64,000 nt of DNA from Sphagnum compactum (lineage: Eukaryota; Bryophyta; Sphagnopsida; Sphagnales), in assembly GCA_965153455.1 (NCBI GenBank), contig OZ234496.1, positions 20,700,304-20,764,303 on the forward strand. The letters run 5' to 3'. Made by a program: the position numbers and the translations under genes. The notes below the pieces were generated by a model. That model searched no databases, was not told where the DNA came from, and saw only the letters and a list, made by a program, of their open reading frames with translations. Positions 1 to 11,657 of this stretch are shown piece after piece (position 1 is the stretch's first letter; each line of letters begins with the position of its first letter).

Positions 1-505
1 ATAATTAGATGGAACTCCCAAATACGTGATATTTTCATTCACATAATCAAATATAATGATATTTTCATCCACATAATCATCCATCCAGAACTCCTAATTG
101 GATAGAATTATAAAAATACATAATATTTCATCCACATCATCAATCCATCCAGAACTCCTAATTAGATGGAACTCTAAATACGTAATATTTTCACCTGCAT
201 AATCATCCATCCAGAACTCCTAATTGGACGGAATTACAAATACATGATATTTCATCCAAATAAATCACCATGCAAAACTTATCATTCGACGGTACTTACG
301 AATACATAAATATTTCATCCACATAATCAATCCATCCAAAACTCTAAGTGGACAAAACTACAAAATCTTTAATATTTCTTTAAACCACAAATCATTCCTC
401 CTAATTGGACGGAACTACAAATACATGATATCTCATCCTCATAACCACCCATCCAGAACTCTGAGCTCATTGGACGGAACTAAAAACGTATAATATTTCA
501 TCCAC
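1..505. repeat. Degenerate ~60-bp tandem satellite, about 8 units
   Basis: Imperfect units recur with a period of roughly 60 bp. Each unit has the order CATCCAGAACTCCTAATTGG, then GGAACTACAAATACATGATA, then TTTCATCCACATAATCA. Units differ by substitutions and small indels, so the array is old. It probably continues to the left of the window. No coding potential is visible. Confidence 0.8.
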
Positions 506-520
506 ATAATCACAGAACTG

Positions 521-541
521 CCGGGTTTCAGGAAAACCCGG
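521..541. repeat. Perfect short hairpin in a GC-rich block
   Basis: CCGGGTTT (521-528) and AAACCCGG (534-541) are perfect 8-bp inverted arms around a 5-base loop. The hairpin opens the GC-rich stretch that follows the satellite. Confidence 0.7.
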
Positions 542-592
542 AAAAGAGGAGCCAGGCAGGTTTTTGGGTGGTTATTTTACTTTTACATTTTG

Positions 593-726
593 AGATCTGG
601 GTTTCAGGACCTCGACCAGACGGACGGACAGGCGGGTCCCGATCTGGGTTTCAGGACCTCGACGGACGGACAAGACCTCGACTTTCAGGACCTCGACGGA
701 CAGACAAGGCACTTTATATATATAAG
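593..726 (+). promoter_or_regulatory. GC-rich direct repeats ending in a TATA-like box
   Basis: The string GATCTGGGTTTCAGGACCTC starts at 593 and again at 641, and a shorter TTTCAGGACCTCGAC copy sits at 683. This repeat cluster ends in TTTATATATATAAG at about 713-726. GC-rich repeats followed at once by a TATA-like box look like a core promoter, perhaps of a retroelement LTR or an unannotated transcript. No coding region follows that I can support, so the promoter role is inference. Confidence 0.35.
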
Positions 727-1370
727 ATAGAGATTTGGTCCAAATTCAAGTCCAAGACTTTGATCTAGATTCAACACAATGAAGCCAAGCTTCTTCTTTC
801 CTTAAAAACCTCAGTCAATCCTCCCTTGGATCACAACTTACAAAGACACAGGTAATAGAATTCTCCTTTCAAGTCATCCTGTGTTTGAGCCCTAGTTTGA
901 TCCCTAGTTTGAGCCTGTAATCCCTGTTTCATCCCCAATCTGAGTGTAGCCTTCTCAAGTAAGCAAAAACTGGGTATTATTGTTTAACTAAAACTGGGTA
1001 TATCAGTTTAGAAGATTTTCAGGACTTTATGCTGACAAGACTTGACCTACTGAAGAATTACTAAGAGCAGTAGTGAAGGTGCCAGGTAAGGCAAATCCAA
1101 AACTGGGGGTGGAAACTTATGTGAGAACCAAAACTTTGGTGAGAAAAACCAGTTTGGGCCCCCTCTACTATTTTTCCTGTGTGCTGTTTTCATTCTGATT
1201 GTTAAGATTTCGTCCTTAGTTTTGGCCAAACTGGGCCTCAGTGTACTGATAACCATGGTTCCAAGGGGGAGGGGGGGGGGGGTTGCTGGTTCACCCTAAG
1301 GCCTAATTAATAGAGGACTTTAAAACGGGTCTAAATTATTGGATGTACTTTGAAAGACACAAAATTGGAC
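727..1370. other. No gene seen; includes a G12 tract
   Basis: The stretch contains repeated AAAACTGGGTAT motifs (about 967-1005) and a pure G run at 1271-1282. No reading frame resembles a protein family. Confidence 0.6.
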
Positions 1371-1374
1371 ATAG

Positions 1375-1577
1375 TAAAGGCCTTTTAATGGCATGGATGA
1401 ACAGGACCAGGGTAGACCAACAGTCACCAGCACACCATCCAATGGAAGCCCATCATGACTCAGTTGTGGATGAAGTTGGTTGAACCCCAACTGAGTTGAC
1501 CAGGGGTTTCATCATAGTAACCTATCATGCAGTTGTAGATCCTGTGGGTAGGTAGATGATAGGTGGCTAATAAGTAA
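1375..1577 (-). repeat. Dispersed repeat family A, part 1 of a copy split by the hAT element
   Basis: Read on the minus strand, this matches the later part of the repeat at 7866-8005 and 35246-35350. The shared core is CATGATGGG(T/C)TTCCAATGGATGGT with nearby CACAACT(A/G)A(A/G)T. The rest of the same copy continues at 5503-5640 on the other side of the hAT insertion, so the hAT element landed inside this repeat. Confidence 0.6.
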
Positions 1578-2075
1578 GTAGCTACTAGTGTTGGGCGGGT
1601 ATAAAAAGTGAGAACCGGACATGGTTTCAAGCCGGTTCTAAATTTGAATACCTCAGGGTATCACATTGAGTGATGCCTTTTATGAGACCCGGCTGCAGGG
1701 TTTTATATAATGTGAGAACCAGGCTTTTGAAACCCTAGTCAAATGTGTATTTACATTTTATTGAAACCCTGACAGGGTATTAAAAAGAATTAGGGTCAGG
1801 GTTCCAAAGTTTTGAATTAATTAAGGTGTGAGTAGTCAATAGGGTTTAATTGTTTAGTTAGTAGTTAGTTTAGGGCTTAGTTAGGTTTAAGGTTTAACAA
1901 GCAAGCGGCGTCGCTTGCTACTTGCTATAAAGCAAGTGTTTCATAATAATTTGCTCATTGTGCGTGAGTTATCTTTGGTCTCTTGTCTTTTCTTTGTTTC
2001 TTGCTTAGCATAATATGCTTGATTAGTTAGTTTGCTTAGTAATGCTTAGCTTTAGTGTTGTTCTGTGCTTCTCTT

Positions 2076-2250
2076 GTTCGAAACTGTTGTTCTGCTCTTC
2101 TTGTTCAACATGTTGTTTGAAACTGTTGTTCTGCTCTTCTTGTTCAACATGTTGTTGTTCGAAATTGTTGTTCAACATGCTGCTTTGCTCCTTTTGCTCG
2201 ACCTATTGTTCAACTCCTCTTGCTCGACCTACTGCTCGGCTTCTCTTGCT
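2076..2250 (+). repeat. ~39-bp tandem repeat inside the hAT element
   Basis: The motif GAAACTGTTGTTCTGCTCTT followed by CTTGTTCAACATGTT occurs twice, about 39 bp apart. Shortened GTTGTTCAACATG and CTTGCTCGACCTA(T/C)TG variants follow. It lies between the left terminus and the transposase, where subterminal repeats are common in hAT elements. The open frames across it (from 2042 and 2065) are repeat artefacts rich in Leu, Cys and Ser. Confidence 0.6.
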
Positions 2251-2820
2251 CGAATTGTTGTTCAAGTACCTTTTTGCTACGCCCATGATTTTGTTGCTCC
2301 TTACTCCTTTTGCTTGACGTTCTACTTTTGTTCTTCTTCTTTCAAACTGGTACTTCCCCCCTTTTATTTTTTGCAAGTGTGGAAGAGTTGTCCAAATTTG
2401 AGTTATTTAGGCTAGACTTGGAAGGTGAGAAATTTTTTTTCAATCTTTGTTTGTTGATGATTTTTTTTTTAGTTATCCATGTTTTTAGGAAATGATGGTT
2501 GACAATGTGTTTGTTTGTTGTGTGCAAGGATTATTTGAACATTGTACATTTAATTATACGCATTACATTTCACTTTTACACATTGCATTTCATTTACACA
2601 ATTGCATTGTGTATTTTTTCAACACATTGCATCTTTTTTTAATTTTTTTTCAATTGCTTGTAAATGTTTAAGTTGATTTTCATATAGCTAATAGAATCTT
2701 ATTCTAGCAAATAAACATACTTATTTCTAATTTCTCCTTTAGGGTAGGTAATATTTTGGTAGAAAACGAGGGAATCAAGTCAAAATGAAATTTTAATTTT
2801 GATTGAAAAAAATCAGACTA

Positions 2821-5215
2821 ATGAAAATGAAATGTACATTGAAGAACATGTGGAAAAAGTAGAAAGTGAAAATGTGCAAACAAAAAATAACAGAGTTGAA
2901 AAAAATTAGGAACAAATAATGAAGGAAATTTGGAGAAGGCATAACAAAAATTCTTTATGTTGGGCATTGTATTGTGTGAATGATGGGAAAGAAGTTGAAG
3001 TTGCATCCCATCAAGTCATGAGATGTATTTTATGTTATGATAATGTTGTAAATATTCTTAATCCAATAACGAAAAAAATAAAAAGATTAATAACTTATGG
3101 TATAACTACTCTTAAGAAACATGTAGATGCATATCATGATGTAATTGCGAATTTTTTTTAAGAAATTAAAAATGAAAATAATAGGAAATGTTGAAAAACA
3201 ACTTGCAAAGAAAAGGCCAAATGTTCCAACGAGTGCAATATGTGTTTTTTTTGCTATAAAATAACCTTTCAAAAAAGATGATGTGTAGCAAAAAGACTTT
3301 TTTCAAGACCTTGGCCTTTTGATTATGAAAAATAACTTGCCATTGCAATTTGTTGAAAGTGTATGGTTTAAGCATTTAATATTACATTTGTTTCCTAGAA
3401 TTGTGTTCCCTTCTATAAAACAATTTTTTTACAAAATATTACCTAATGTGGTGGAGAAAACAAAACAAGCATATGTTTTGCCAAAATTAACAGATTGTAT
3501 TTATGCCACAACAAGCTTTGATTTGTGGATGTCAAAGGGTGCACATGATATATTTGTTCTTGTTATGGACTTTTTGGGATCTAATTGGCAACCCAAACAA
3601 GTAATTATTGGTTTGTTTAAAGCAACATAAACTATTGGGCAAGCATTAACTAACAATTTGACAAAATTGCTTGATCAATATGGGCTAAAAAACAAAATCA
3701 TTTTTTATGTTAAGGATGAGGCCTCAAATTTAAATACTATGAAAACTGTTTTAAAATCTATTATAAAATGTGAAGTCCTTGGTCTAGATGAAAGTTTAGA
3801 GGGTTATTGTTTTGGTCATGTTTTTTCAAAACATGTCAAAATGTTACTATTGACAAAAAAAATTATAGGAATCTCAAGTTTGTTTCAATAAAATCTACCC
3901 AATAAGATTTGTAGAAATGTATAACTTGGCCTAAAAAATCTAAAAAGGGTAAACAAGAATGGAACAAGGTTTATTCCAATTCAAACTTGTTTCTAAGAAA
4001 ATTAAATACTCTAGTGAAGATAAGGTGATTATTTAATCTATTGCAATTTTTTTCTATAACTATTGTCTTTTATGTTTCTTATTGTTTTGTTCTAGTTAGA
4101 TCTTCTAACATTGGAATTTTAAATTTGTTTGTAGATTTGCTAGCAAAATCATTATGTTTCAAGAAGTGTTACAATTCAAGGATGCTATTATTCTTTGTTA
4201 TAGTAGGTAGAATATTGTCAGAATTGTGGAAGAGTCCTTTCTCTTCTTACTTTGCACATCTTTAAAATAATTGTGGACTCTTTATTTCCTATTGTGATTG
4301 CTTGTGTTTTGAACCAATCTAAGAGCCACTAGTTGCTTTCTAATGCATTATAGTTTGCCATTACTATGTGCTTGAAATTTAAGGAAGAAATTACAAACCC
4401 ATCTACTTTAGTCAATTTGATTAATGATGATTCTAGGATAACTTTTGAATTATTTTTGTTTGCTTCCAACATCAAAAGAGAAGTTTGTGGTGTTTTGGAT
4501 TATTTTCTTTCTTTTAAAAAAAATTTGAAAAAAGAAAAGCTCACAACATGTTGTCTTTGATGTTAGACCCTAGATTCAAAAACCTTTGTTTAATATCTTT
4601 TTTTTGTTGGTCGAGAGAAAGGTGTAAGTATTGTGGATGAATATGATAGGAGAATTTTGTATCCTATGTTTTTGAAGTGTTATCATCATTTACATCCATT
4701 GACTGAATTTGTTGGATGTGTAGATCAAACATTTGATGAATATTTTAGTTTGGATATTTTTCAATAGACTGCATGCACAAATGGGCCATCAAAGGAACAT
4801 ATCACTAGGGAATTATTGATTTTTAGATGTTACCAAGTGAATCCCAAAGACATCAAGTGTTTTTTTCAATGGTGAGGAAAACATGAAGCCATGTTTCTTA
4901 TAGTTGGTTTTTTGGTTCATCAAATCTTAAGCATTGTAGGGTCATAAAAATATTTTTTTCTTTAGTGGGCATACTTACAAATCTAAGAAGGTGTCATTTA
5001 CAATCAGAAAAACCTAGAAAATTTGATTTTTGTGAACAAAAATTGGCCAAGTGATCCTAGAGATGGATGTAAACCACCTTCCAATTTAGAAGAGTTCATT
5101 CAAACATATTTAGGTTTTGAAAAGGAGTTATAAGAATTTGAAGGTTCATTTGAACAAGGTGAAATATTGGACATATCAAATGTTGAATTTTTTTTTAGAA
5201 AGTTCATTTTTGGTG
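2821..5215 (+). pseudogene. Broken hAT transposase with BED zinc finger
   Basis: Fragments in successive frames line up with a plant BED-finger hAT transposase. A BED-type finger is visible at 2919-3161: CILC, then LKKHVDAYH further on. At 3319-3630 the core contains SFDLWMSKGAHD, with the first catalytic Asp in FDLW. At 3658-3891 there is LLDQYGLKNKI, then VKDEASN (second acidic residue), then CFGHVFSKHVK, matching the C-x-H-x-L-N-L-type segment of the family. A single TAA at about 3628 separates two otherwise collinear parts. MLDPRFKNL at about 4560 and HPLTEFVG at about 4696 continue the core, followed by several more stops. An intact C-terminal dimerisation region is not evident. The enzyme would have moved the surrounding element and is inactive here because of stops and frameshifts. 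Confidence 0.8.
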
Positions 5216-5502
5216 CAATTTAGTTTTTTTAACATTACAAATTAATTTTTGAGATAATAAAATATTTGATTACTTATATGCAAAAATTGGCTTTGAAAAC
5301 TAATTGGTATCACATGTCTAAAAATCGGTGCTTTGAAACCCATGTGAAATTATTTTTTGCAAATTTTTGAAACCTTGCCCAAGTTTTGAAAATATGAAAA
5401 TAAAAATTTAAAAAAGAACCAAATCGGGTCTTTCAAAACAATCTCGTACTTGAACCCGATGATTATCATAAAACTAAAGACCCACCCAACATTGGTAGCT
5501 AT

Positions 5503-5640
5503 ATGCAATGGTTGGTAGTTAATACACAAGTAAAGGCAAGTGGGTTGCTAGTAGGTAGGTAGGTAGGAAGGAAAAATAACAATTGAACTAACCACCATGG
5601 TTAGCTAGGGAGGTGGAGCCCAATTGAAAAGTGTTTCTAG
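5503..5640 (-). repeat. Dispersed repeat family A, part 2 of the split copy
   Basis: On the minus strand it reads AAACACTTTTCAATTGGGC, then CTAACCATGGTGGTTAG, then TACCTACCTACCTACTAG. The same order occurs at 34800-34940 and 63905-64000. It joins the 1375-1577 segment once the hAT element and one target duplication are removed. Confidence 0.6.
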
Positions 5641-7619
5641 GTATAGTATGTACATAGTAGGTACCATTTGTGTAGGAAACTGAGCATTACAAATGTATTC
5701 TCACATGTAAAATAGTTGTTTCCATGAATTAGATGGACAAGGTTTTCATACTTGATTTACCATCTATACACTACAATTTTGTAAGCATTTAGAAAGAGTG
5801 AAGAAGGTCATCATTTTTCAATGGCCATGATGATCTCCATGACATTGTGACATTCTATACACATCATAATAACAAAATTAACATGTAGGCATGTCTAACT
5901 TCTTGGTAGATATCAATAGCAACATGGTATATTCACCTCCAACTTCATTGTCAACTATTTTTATTTTATTTTTTCCTTTCTTTTTTTTACTCTTTATTGG
6001 GGAATCGTTTAGGTAATGATGTCCACTATGCTCATACCATACTTAGTATGACTAATGTTTGGCAATTTTTTTGCCGAATACTTATTAATTTTGAAAAATA
6101 AAATTTAGGCAATTTAAAAATATTTTTTCAGAATTTCAGTAGTTGGGGAATGACTATGCAAAGTGAACCTTTTGTTGTGTATTTGTTATAGTAACCCAAT
6201 GCTTGTGACAATAAATAAATTTTCACAAGTTGGTTGTTTGATTTTCAATGTCAATATTTTTTCTCTCTTTTGTTCAACTAGACATTTTGCAAATTATTTT
6301 GTGTTGAACATTAGTCATAAGTATGGTATTACAAATTAGGATATAATTGAAAGCACTTACATGAGGGCATAGAGTTCCCTACCAATAACGGGGTGCAACA
6401 TGAAGGGTATAATGTAAATCATAAGGATTATTGCATTGATGCCTTCCTTTATTTGTAATGCCTTTCAACTTTATTGGCTTTGGCCACAAAGAAGAGGCTA
6501 TGCATTGATGTAGGATTTGGACATAATTTTTTTGTGTAGTCATTATGTTGGAATGGGAATTGTGTCAAGATTTGAGAACTTAGCTTTGAGCACACGACTA
6601 AAGTTGGAACAAGACAAAAAGGAATGGGCTTGGAATAAGTCAACACAAGTTAAACACCCATAAACATTCCCTTTGTGAGAAGGAAATGTGTGGGTGTGAA
6701 AGAGAAGTTCTTAAGATTTCCAAATGCATTCTCAAAAGCTTTTGGGAATGTGAAATTTTGTGGTGTTTTGTAATTTTGGGACAAGGTTTGGGGATCAAAC
6801 CTTGCCCAAATTGGGTCTTTACTTAGATAGTTGAAAATATCTTGAAGATTAAAATACTCTAGTGAATTGACATTGAGAAAACAAGTGTATGTAAAAAAAA
6901 GTTATGGCTATTTTAAAGGTTAGGAGTCAAATTGTCAAAATAATTTTAAATTAATTATTTGACATTTTTAAAGGAGGAAATTAACTTCAATTGAGGATGC
7001 AATCTATTTTTCAAAATGTTTTTTCAAGGATACAACTTTTATTTTGAAATTTTTGAATTAAATTTCATACAAAAATGTTATGAGCCCACAAAATAGAAAG
7101 ATTAATAACTTGCAGGCAATTTTAGGACTTTCAATTTGGAAGCAAGATAAATGAAAAATGTGGATACCTCTCAAGTTTAAACCACGGTGTGTTTTTTTGA
7201 GTGTGTGTTACCCTATCGTTTGTTCATGATCCAATTTGATTTTAATTTGCACCAATTGGAGTTTTCTTTATTTATGCATATTGATTTTCATCTTGAGTAC
7301 AATTTAATGAACTTGTCTTAATATCATCCTATAGATCCCATGCCCTCATCAAGTTGTTGCGATCTAGTGAATGCATCCTAGGTTTGCATTTCATTACAAA
7401 ATCAAAAAATTCAAGAAGGTTTTTTAACTTTGATACGATTTAACAAAATTAGGGATGCATTGATATGACTTTTCAATCTTGAGTTTGGAGAAGGATGAGT
7501 ACCAATTGTCACTAATGTAAATTTATCATTTGAAGGAATAATGCTCACAAAATAACGAGATATGTTGTCTCGATATGAGCCATCATTCCATTTGCCAATA
7601 TAAAGCTAGAGTGAACTAA
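5641..7619. other. AT-rich intergenic, no gene seen
   Basis: Long AT-rich stretch with frequent stops in all frames. The only open frame above 60 codons (6449-6646, minus) resembles nothing I recognise. I see no element boundaries. Confidence 0.6.
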
Positions 7620-8010
7620 CACCCATTAGTGCACCATGCAAGCTGGATGGTGAAGGATGTGAAACACTTTTTCACTATCTTCCTATCCACAAGTAACCAA
7701 AGTTGTTATTTATGTACCAAACCATCCACATGCATCTACCTACATGGTGCTAACCAAATGGCTTACCTACACATTTACCAACATATATAATAACCACTTA
7801 CATTTCCTACCAAGTCGTCTATGATACTTATGCACTTACATCAATAACTACAAGCTACATAAGCAATGCGAGGCGGAAGTGCAAATGTTTATAACATAGG
7901 TCACCAAGGTGGAACCTATTTTTTATTCAATTCACAACTAATTCATGATGGGTTTCCAATGGATGGTACACAAGTGGGTGTTGGGTCACATAATCCCCAA
8001 TATCTTAATC
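7620..8010 (+). repeat. Dispersed repeat family A, uninterrupted copy
   Basis: This is the copy without an insertion. Shared landmarks, in order, are CACCCATTAGTGCACCATGCA, AAACACTTTTTCACTATC, the plant-rich CCATCCACATGCATC segment, TAACCACTTACAT, CACCAAGGTGGAACC and CATGATGGGTTTCCAATGGA. All recur at 34775-35350 in the same order. The open frame 7866-8066 falls in the repeat and is not a credible gene. Confidence 0.65.
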
Positions 8011-9020
8011 CCATTCATCAATACCATAGTTGGATACTCTCATTTATCATCCAAAGATGCCAATAAATAATGCAAAACAATGAAAACCAATGACATGCCA
8101 TAAATAAGCTAAATAAATTAAATGTGAAAAATGCAAGGTTTAAGTATGCTGGCTTTAGTTAGATGTCCTTTTGAAAATGAAATTGCATGGCCAAGATATA
8201 TTTTTGCAATTAGGGTCTCAAATTTCAATCACTTAATTCCAATAATTTTTAACAATCCATATACAACCATAGGTATGCATGTGGGATGAAAAGGAATAAA
8301 AAAATTTGCTAATGAAATGGAAGTACCATCATGACTTGGAGTTCCTTATGGCCAAAAATATTCTCATGCCAAACAGAAAATTGAAAGCTTGTTCCTAAAG
8401 TCTTCTATAGTAAGTAGAAGGCAACTATACATGAGTTCCGTAGCCTAGGGTCAATTTCCAAATTGACAAAATGGATAATTTTATTTTTTCTCAAAAAATG
8501 AATTTGTTTTCAAAAAATGATTTTTTTAAAAATTTGAAATTATAAAAAATTTAAAAAACAAATTCAATTTCAATTTTCATCATTCAACAAACAATCATCA
8601 TCTACTATAAGATTGTGATATGAGTAGTGAAATTATTTAGAGTGTAGCCTATAATAATAATATTTTCAACACTTCAACTTCATATTTTCACAAATTTTCA
8701 ATTCACTATTTTGAGGATTATTTAATGATGAAACTGACCTCAGGGTAAGGTAGTTTGAACCAAACACTTGCCAAATTCAACTAGGAATATGATAACCTAT
8801 GGTTTGATTTTTACCATGAGATGTTGCATCAATGGGTTGCTAATAATAATACTCTTCCAAGTGTTAGCCACAATTTGTAGTTAAATCATTGATGGTACCT
8901 AATTACCAACTTTAGTGGCCATTTTGCCAATGTGTCGCTTTCTCATTGGACATCCATGCCTCAATTGTAATTCCATATTCAGTTTGCCTACTTGTAGTTT
9001 TCTTTAAACTTATAGGTTAT
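8011..9020. other. AT-rich intergenic, no gene seen
   Basis: No recognisable coding or RNA gene. It contains A/T-rich low-complexity sequence around 8480-8580. Confidence 0.6.
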
Positions 9021-9023
9021 CAA

Positions 9024-9278
9024 TTCACATCCATAACCGGCTCAATATGTGAATGCATCACATAATGTACATGGACATGGATCATTAACCTAACTTCACA
9101 TCCATAAACTACTCAACATGCGGATGCATCACAACTCATGTATTTGAATATGGATCATTAACCTAAGGGTATTTACCCAACTTGTTGGCGGAGATACCCG
9201 GTCATGCTTCATCCTATCCAGCAAGGGTATTTACCCAACTTGTTGTGGAGATACCCGGTTATGCTTCATCCTATCCGG
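9024..9278. repeat. Two adjacent tandem duplications (71 bp and 58 bp)
   Basis: A TTCACATCCATAA...GGATCATTAACCTAA unit starts at 9024 and again at 9095 (71-bp step). Directly after it an AAGGGTATTTACCCAACTTG...TGCTTCATCCTATCC unit starts at 9165 and 9223 (58-bp step). The second unit contains the small palindrome GGGTATTTACCC. Confidence 0.75.
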
Positions 9279-9542
9279 CACCATACCTCAAGGGCTTCAA
9301 GGCCCAACCTGGTTACCCAAGGTTTGAAACCTTGACTTGAGTTGTACTCTGAGGTTAAGTGTATCTTGGATTGGGGGCCAAGGGTGAGTGAGTGGAGCCC
9401 CCCCCACCCCCCTTCTCTCTCTTCACACCAACCCCCACTTTTCGCCGTTCCCCAAAAGCTTGGTTTGCATGTTGTTCAAGACTTATTGTGGGTATAAAGG
9501 TTTTGATTGATTTTTTGGAGTGGGTGTTTGTCCCTCGGAAAA

Positions 9543-9560
9543 GGGGGGGGGGGGGGGGGT
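9543..9560 (+). repeat. G18 homopolymer
   Basis: Eighteen consecutive G residues in an AT-rich setting. The flanking C-rich stretch at 9399-9415 has the opposite strand bias. Confidence 0.9.
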
Positions 9561-11060
9561 GTTGGGGAAACAAATGACTACTAATGAAATAAAAAAAGTC
9601 CGAAACAACTATCCACCCACCCATCATCTCCAATCCCCCGAAAACACTCTCCGACCCCCAAAAGAATGCCACTCCAATTCATCCCTCCCTCAACCGTGAA
9701 TTCCGAAACCTACTTAGTTTAAGAATCAAATACCTTTGGTACAAGCTTTTGTACTCCCTTTATAATTTTTTATTTTCATTAGGCCCAATTATGGCTTTGA
9801 GTGGGTGGGTACCTATGAGCTTTTCTTTGTTACCCACCCCCTTTTTTTTTTTAAAAAGAAATTTGTCTTTTGCCCAAATTTGCCGTGGAGTAAATAAGTT
9901 AGTTTCTTCCGCCAATTGTGAAACTATTGCCATATCTGAAAACGGCCGTATCAATAGTTGTGTTGTGTGTCAAATTCAAATAAAATTCCGCCCGGCTAAC
10001 CAACCGCTAGTTGTGTTGTGTTGTGTGTATGTGTGTGTGTGTTTGTGTGCCAGCTTTTTTGGAAATAATCTTGAACCGATATAACTTAAAAACAAAAACG
10101 GAAACTTAGGACTTGGTCTACAACTTGGGTCACTTGCATTCCAATGCAATCAAGTTGTTGAAATTTTGTTACGTACCCTACCCTACTACTTACTACCTTT
10201 GGTAGCCCCCGACATTAATTATACTATTTTCAGAAATGCTGAAATTTTCAAATTCTATTTTTTTTTCAAATAAAAGAAATTGATGAAGGAAAGAAAGTAT
10301 CCAATCTTCAAGAATAGAAAATAAGCATTTTCAAACATGTGTCAAAGCTACCAAGGTACTACGGTGGTGGTTTTTAACAAAGGCACAAGGATAAAGGAAC
10401 CCCCCCCCCCTCTAAAGGCCCAACCCCTCAACCCCCAAAAAACTTTTTTCTAAAAAAAAATTCCAAATCTAGCTACCTAAAGCCCAAGTGGTGGGGACCT
10501 AAATTCAATCACTAGACAAGCCTGGATCTTAGTGCCCAACAGTACCCCAAAAAGAAAGTACCCTCAACCCACCCCCCCCCCCCCCCCCCAAAGACCCCAC
10601 AAAATTGGTTTTTTTAAAAAGCGAACTTTCAAAAAAAATAAAATTATGAAAGGAAAAATGCATACAAGTGAAAGTTTCTTAAAAGGAAAAAAGTAATAAA
10701 AGTTGGTTTTTCACACAATTTTGAAAAATAAAATTCACACCCAAATCTCTAGGCTTAAAAATAAAGCAAATTAAACTTTTATTTTCTTCTTCTTCTTTTT
10801 TGCGAGTTCTGTCCTCTCCCCCCCCCCTCCCCCCAACCCCTTCACAGCCGCCAAAATTCAAAAGGAAAGGGAGAAAGATTTTTAAAAAGAAAAAAAAGGA
10901 AAAAAAAAGTTTATAACTTAAGAGGGTCTTAAGTCCTGACGGTTGTGCATTTAATTAATTAATTAATTAATTCTTTAATTTTGTTTTCTTTGTTTGTTTC
11001 TTTTTTTTCTTTTTTTTTTGGTCTTTTCAAAATTTGAAAAATATCATCAGTATTGGAAGT
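9561..11060. other. Intergenic with G/C homopolymers and simple repeats, no gene seen
   Basis: It contains C11 (10400-10410), C18 (10572-10589), C10 (10818-10827), a GT-rich tract (about 10012-10045) and TTAA repeats (10951-10972). Open frames here are short and low-complexity. Confidence 0.65.
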
Positions 11061-11619
11061 ACGGACAAGCCCTAGCGAGTGAGTGACTGGAGCATCCGGT
11101 GGAGCCCTATCCCTTACCAGATAGGCCGGTCACCACAAGGCCTATCCAAACGGGCGGCTTTCTGACCAGGTACCCCCCTCTTTCTTTTCCTACCCCCCCG
11201 TTACGGATGCTTCCCTAGTCCGTTTCGCGTGGAACTGTCGTCCTCTTGTGGACCCTCTGCGACGGTCAGGCGACCGTTCTGCAGAGAATATGTCCTTCGT
11301 CCCCACCAAGTCGTCGTCTCCTTCCGTCGTCACTGCCGCGTTGTGGTTGTTGCTGCTGCCGTTGTTGCTCCTGCTACTGCTGCTGCGCGACGGAAGTTGC
11401 ACTCCTGTTGTTGTTACTCCTCTTCTGAGCAGTTTGCTTAAGAAGAGAGTTTGGACAAATGTTGGTAAAATCGTTTTTTTTCGGGGACAGTCTTTTCTTT
11501 GTTCGCTACGAGTCTTTTTTCGTTTTTCCTTAGTCTCGGACGCTTCGCAAACCATCATCGCACCACGTCTTCTTTGCTTGCGTACGAAAGAGGAGTCCTT
11601 GTTACAGAGATTATCGAAC

Positions 11620-11657
<38 letters not shown>

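Larger units (their letters stand above)
1586..5494 (+). mobile_element. hAT-superfamily DNA transposon, 3.9 kb, with TIRs and 8-bp target duplication
   Basis: The left end TAGTGTTGGGCGGGT (1586-1600) and the reverse complement of the right end, CAATGTTGGGTGGGT (from 5480-5494), match at 12 of 15 bases and resemble plant hAT termini. The flanks are GTAGCTAC (1578-1585) and GTAGCTAT (5495-5502), an 8-bp target duplication with one mismatch, as expected for hAT. A decayed hAT transposase lies inside on the same strand. The flanking sequence belongs to a dispersed repeat, so this is a nested insertion. The decayed coding region and the diverged duplication indicate an old, non-autonomous copy. 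Confidence 0.85.

Noticed and set aside
1-505. CRISPR-like array
   Set aside because: Units are contiguous and degenerate, without constant repeats and variable spacers; the genome is eukaryotic.
2042-2415. Cys/Leu/Ser-rich frames
   Set aside because: Caused by the 39-bp tandem repeat inside the hAT element; both frames are equally open.
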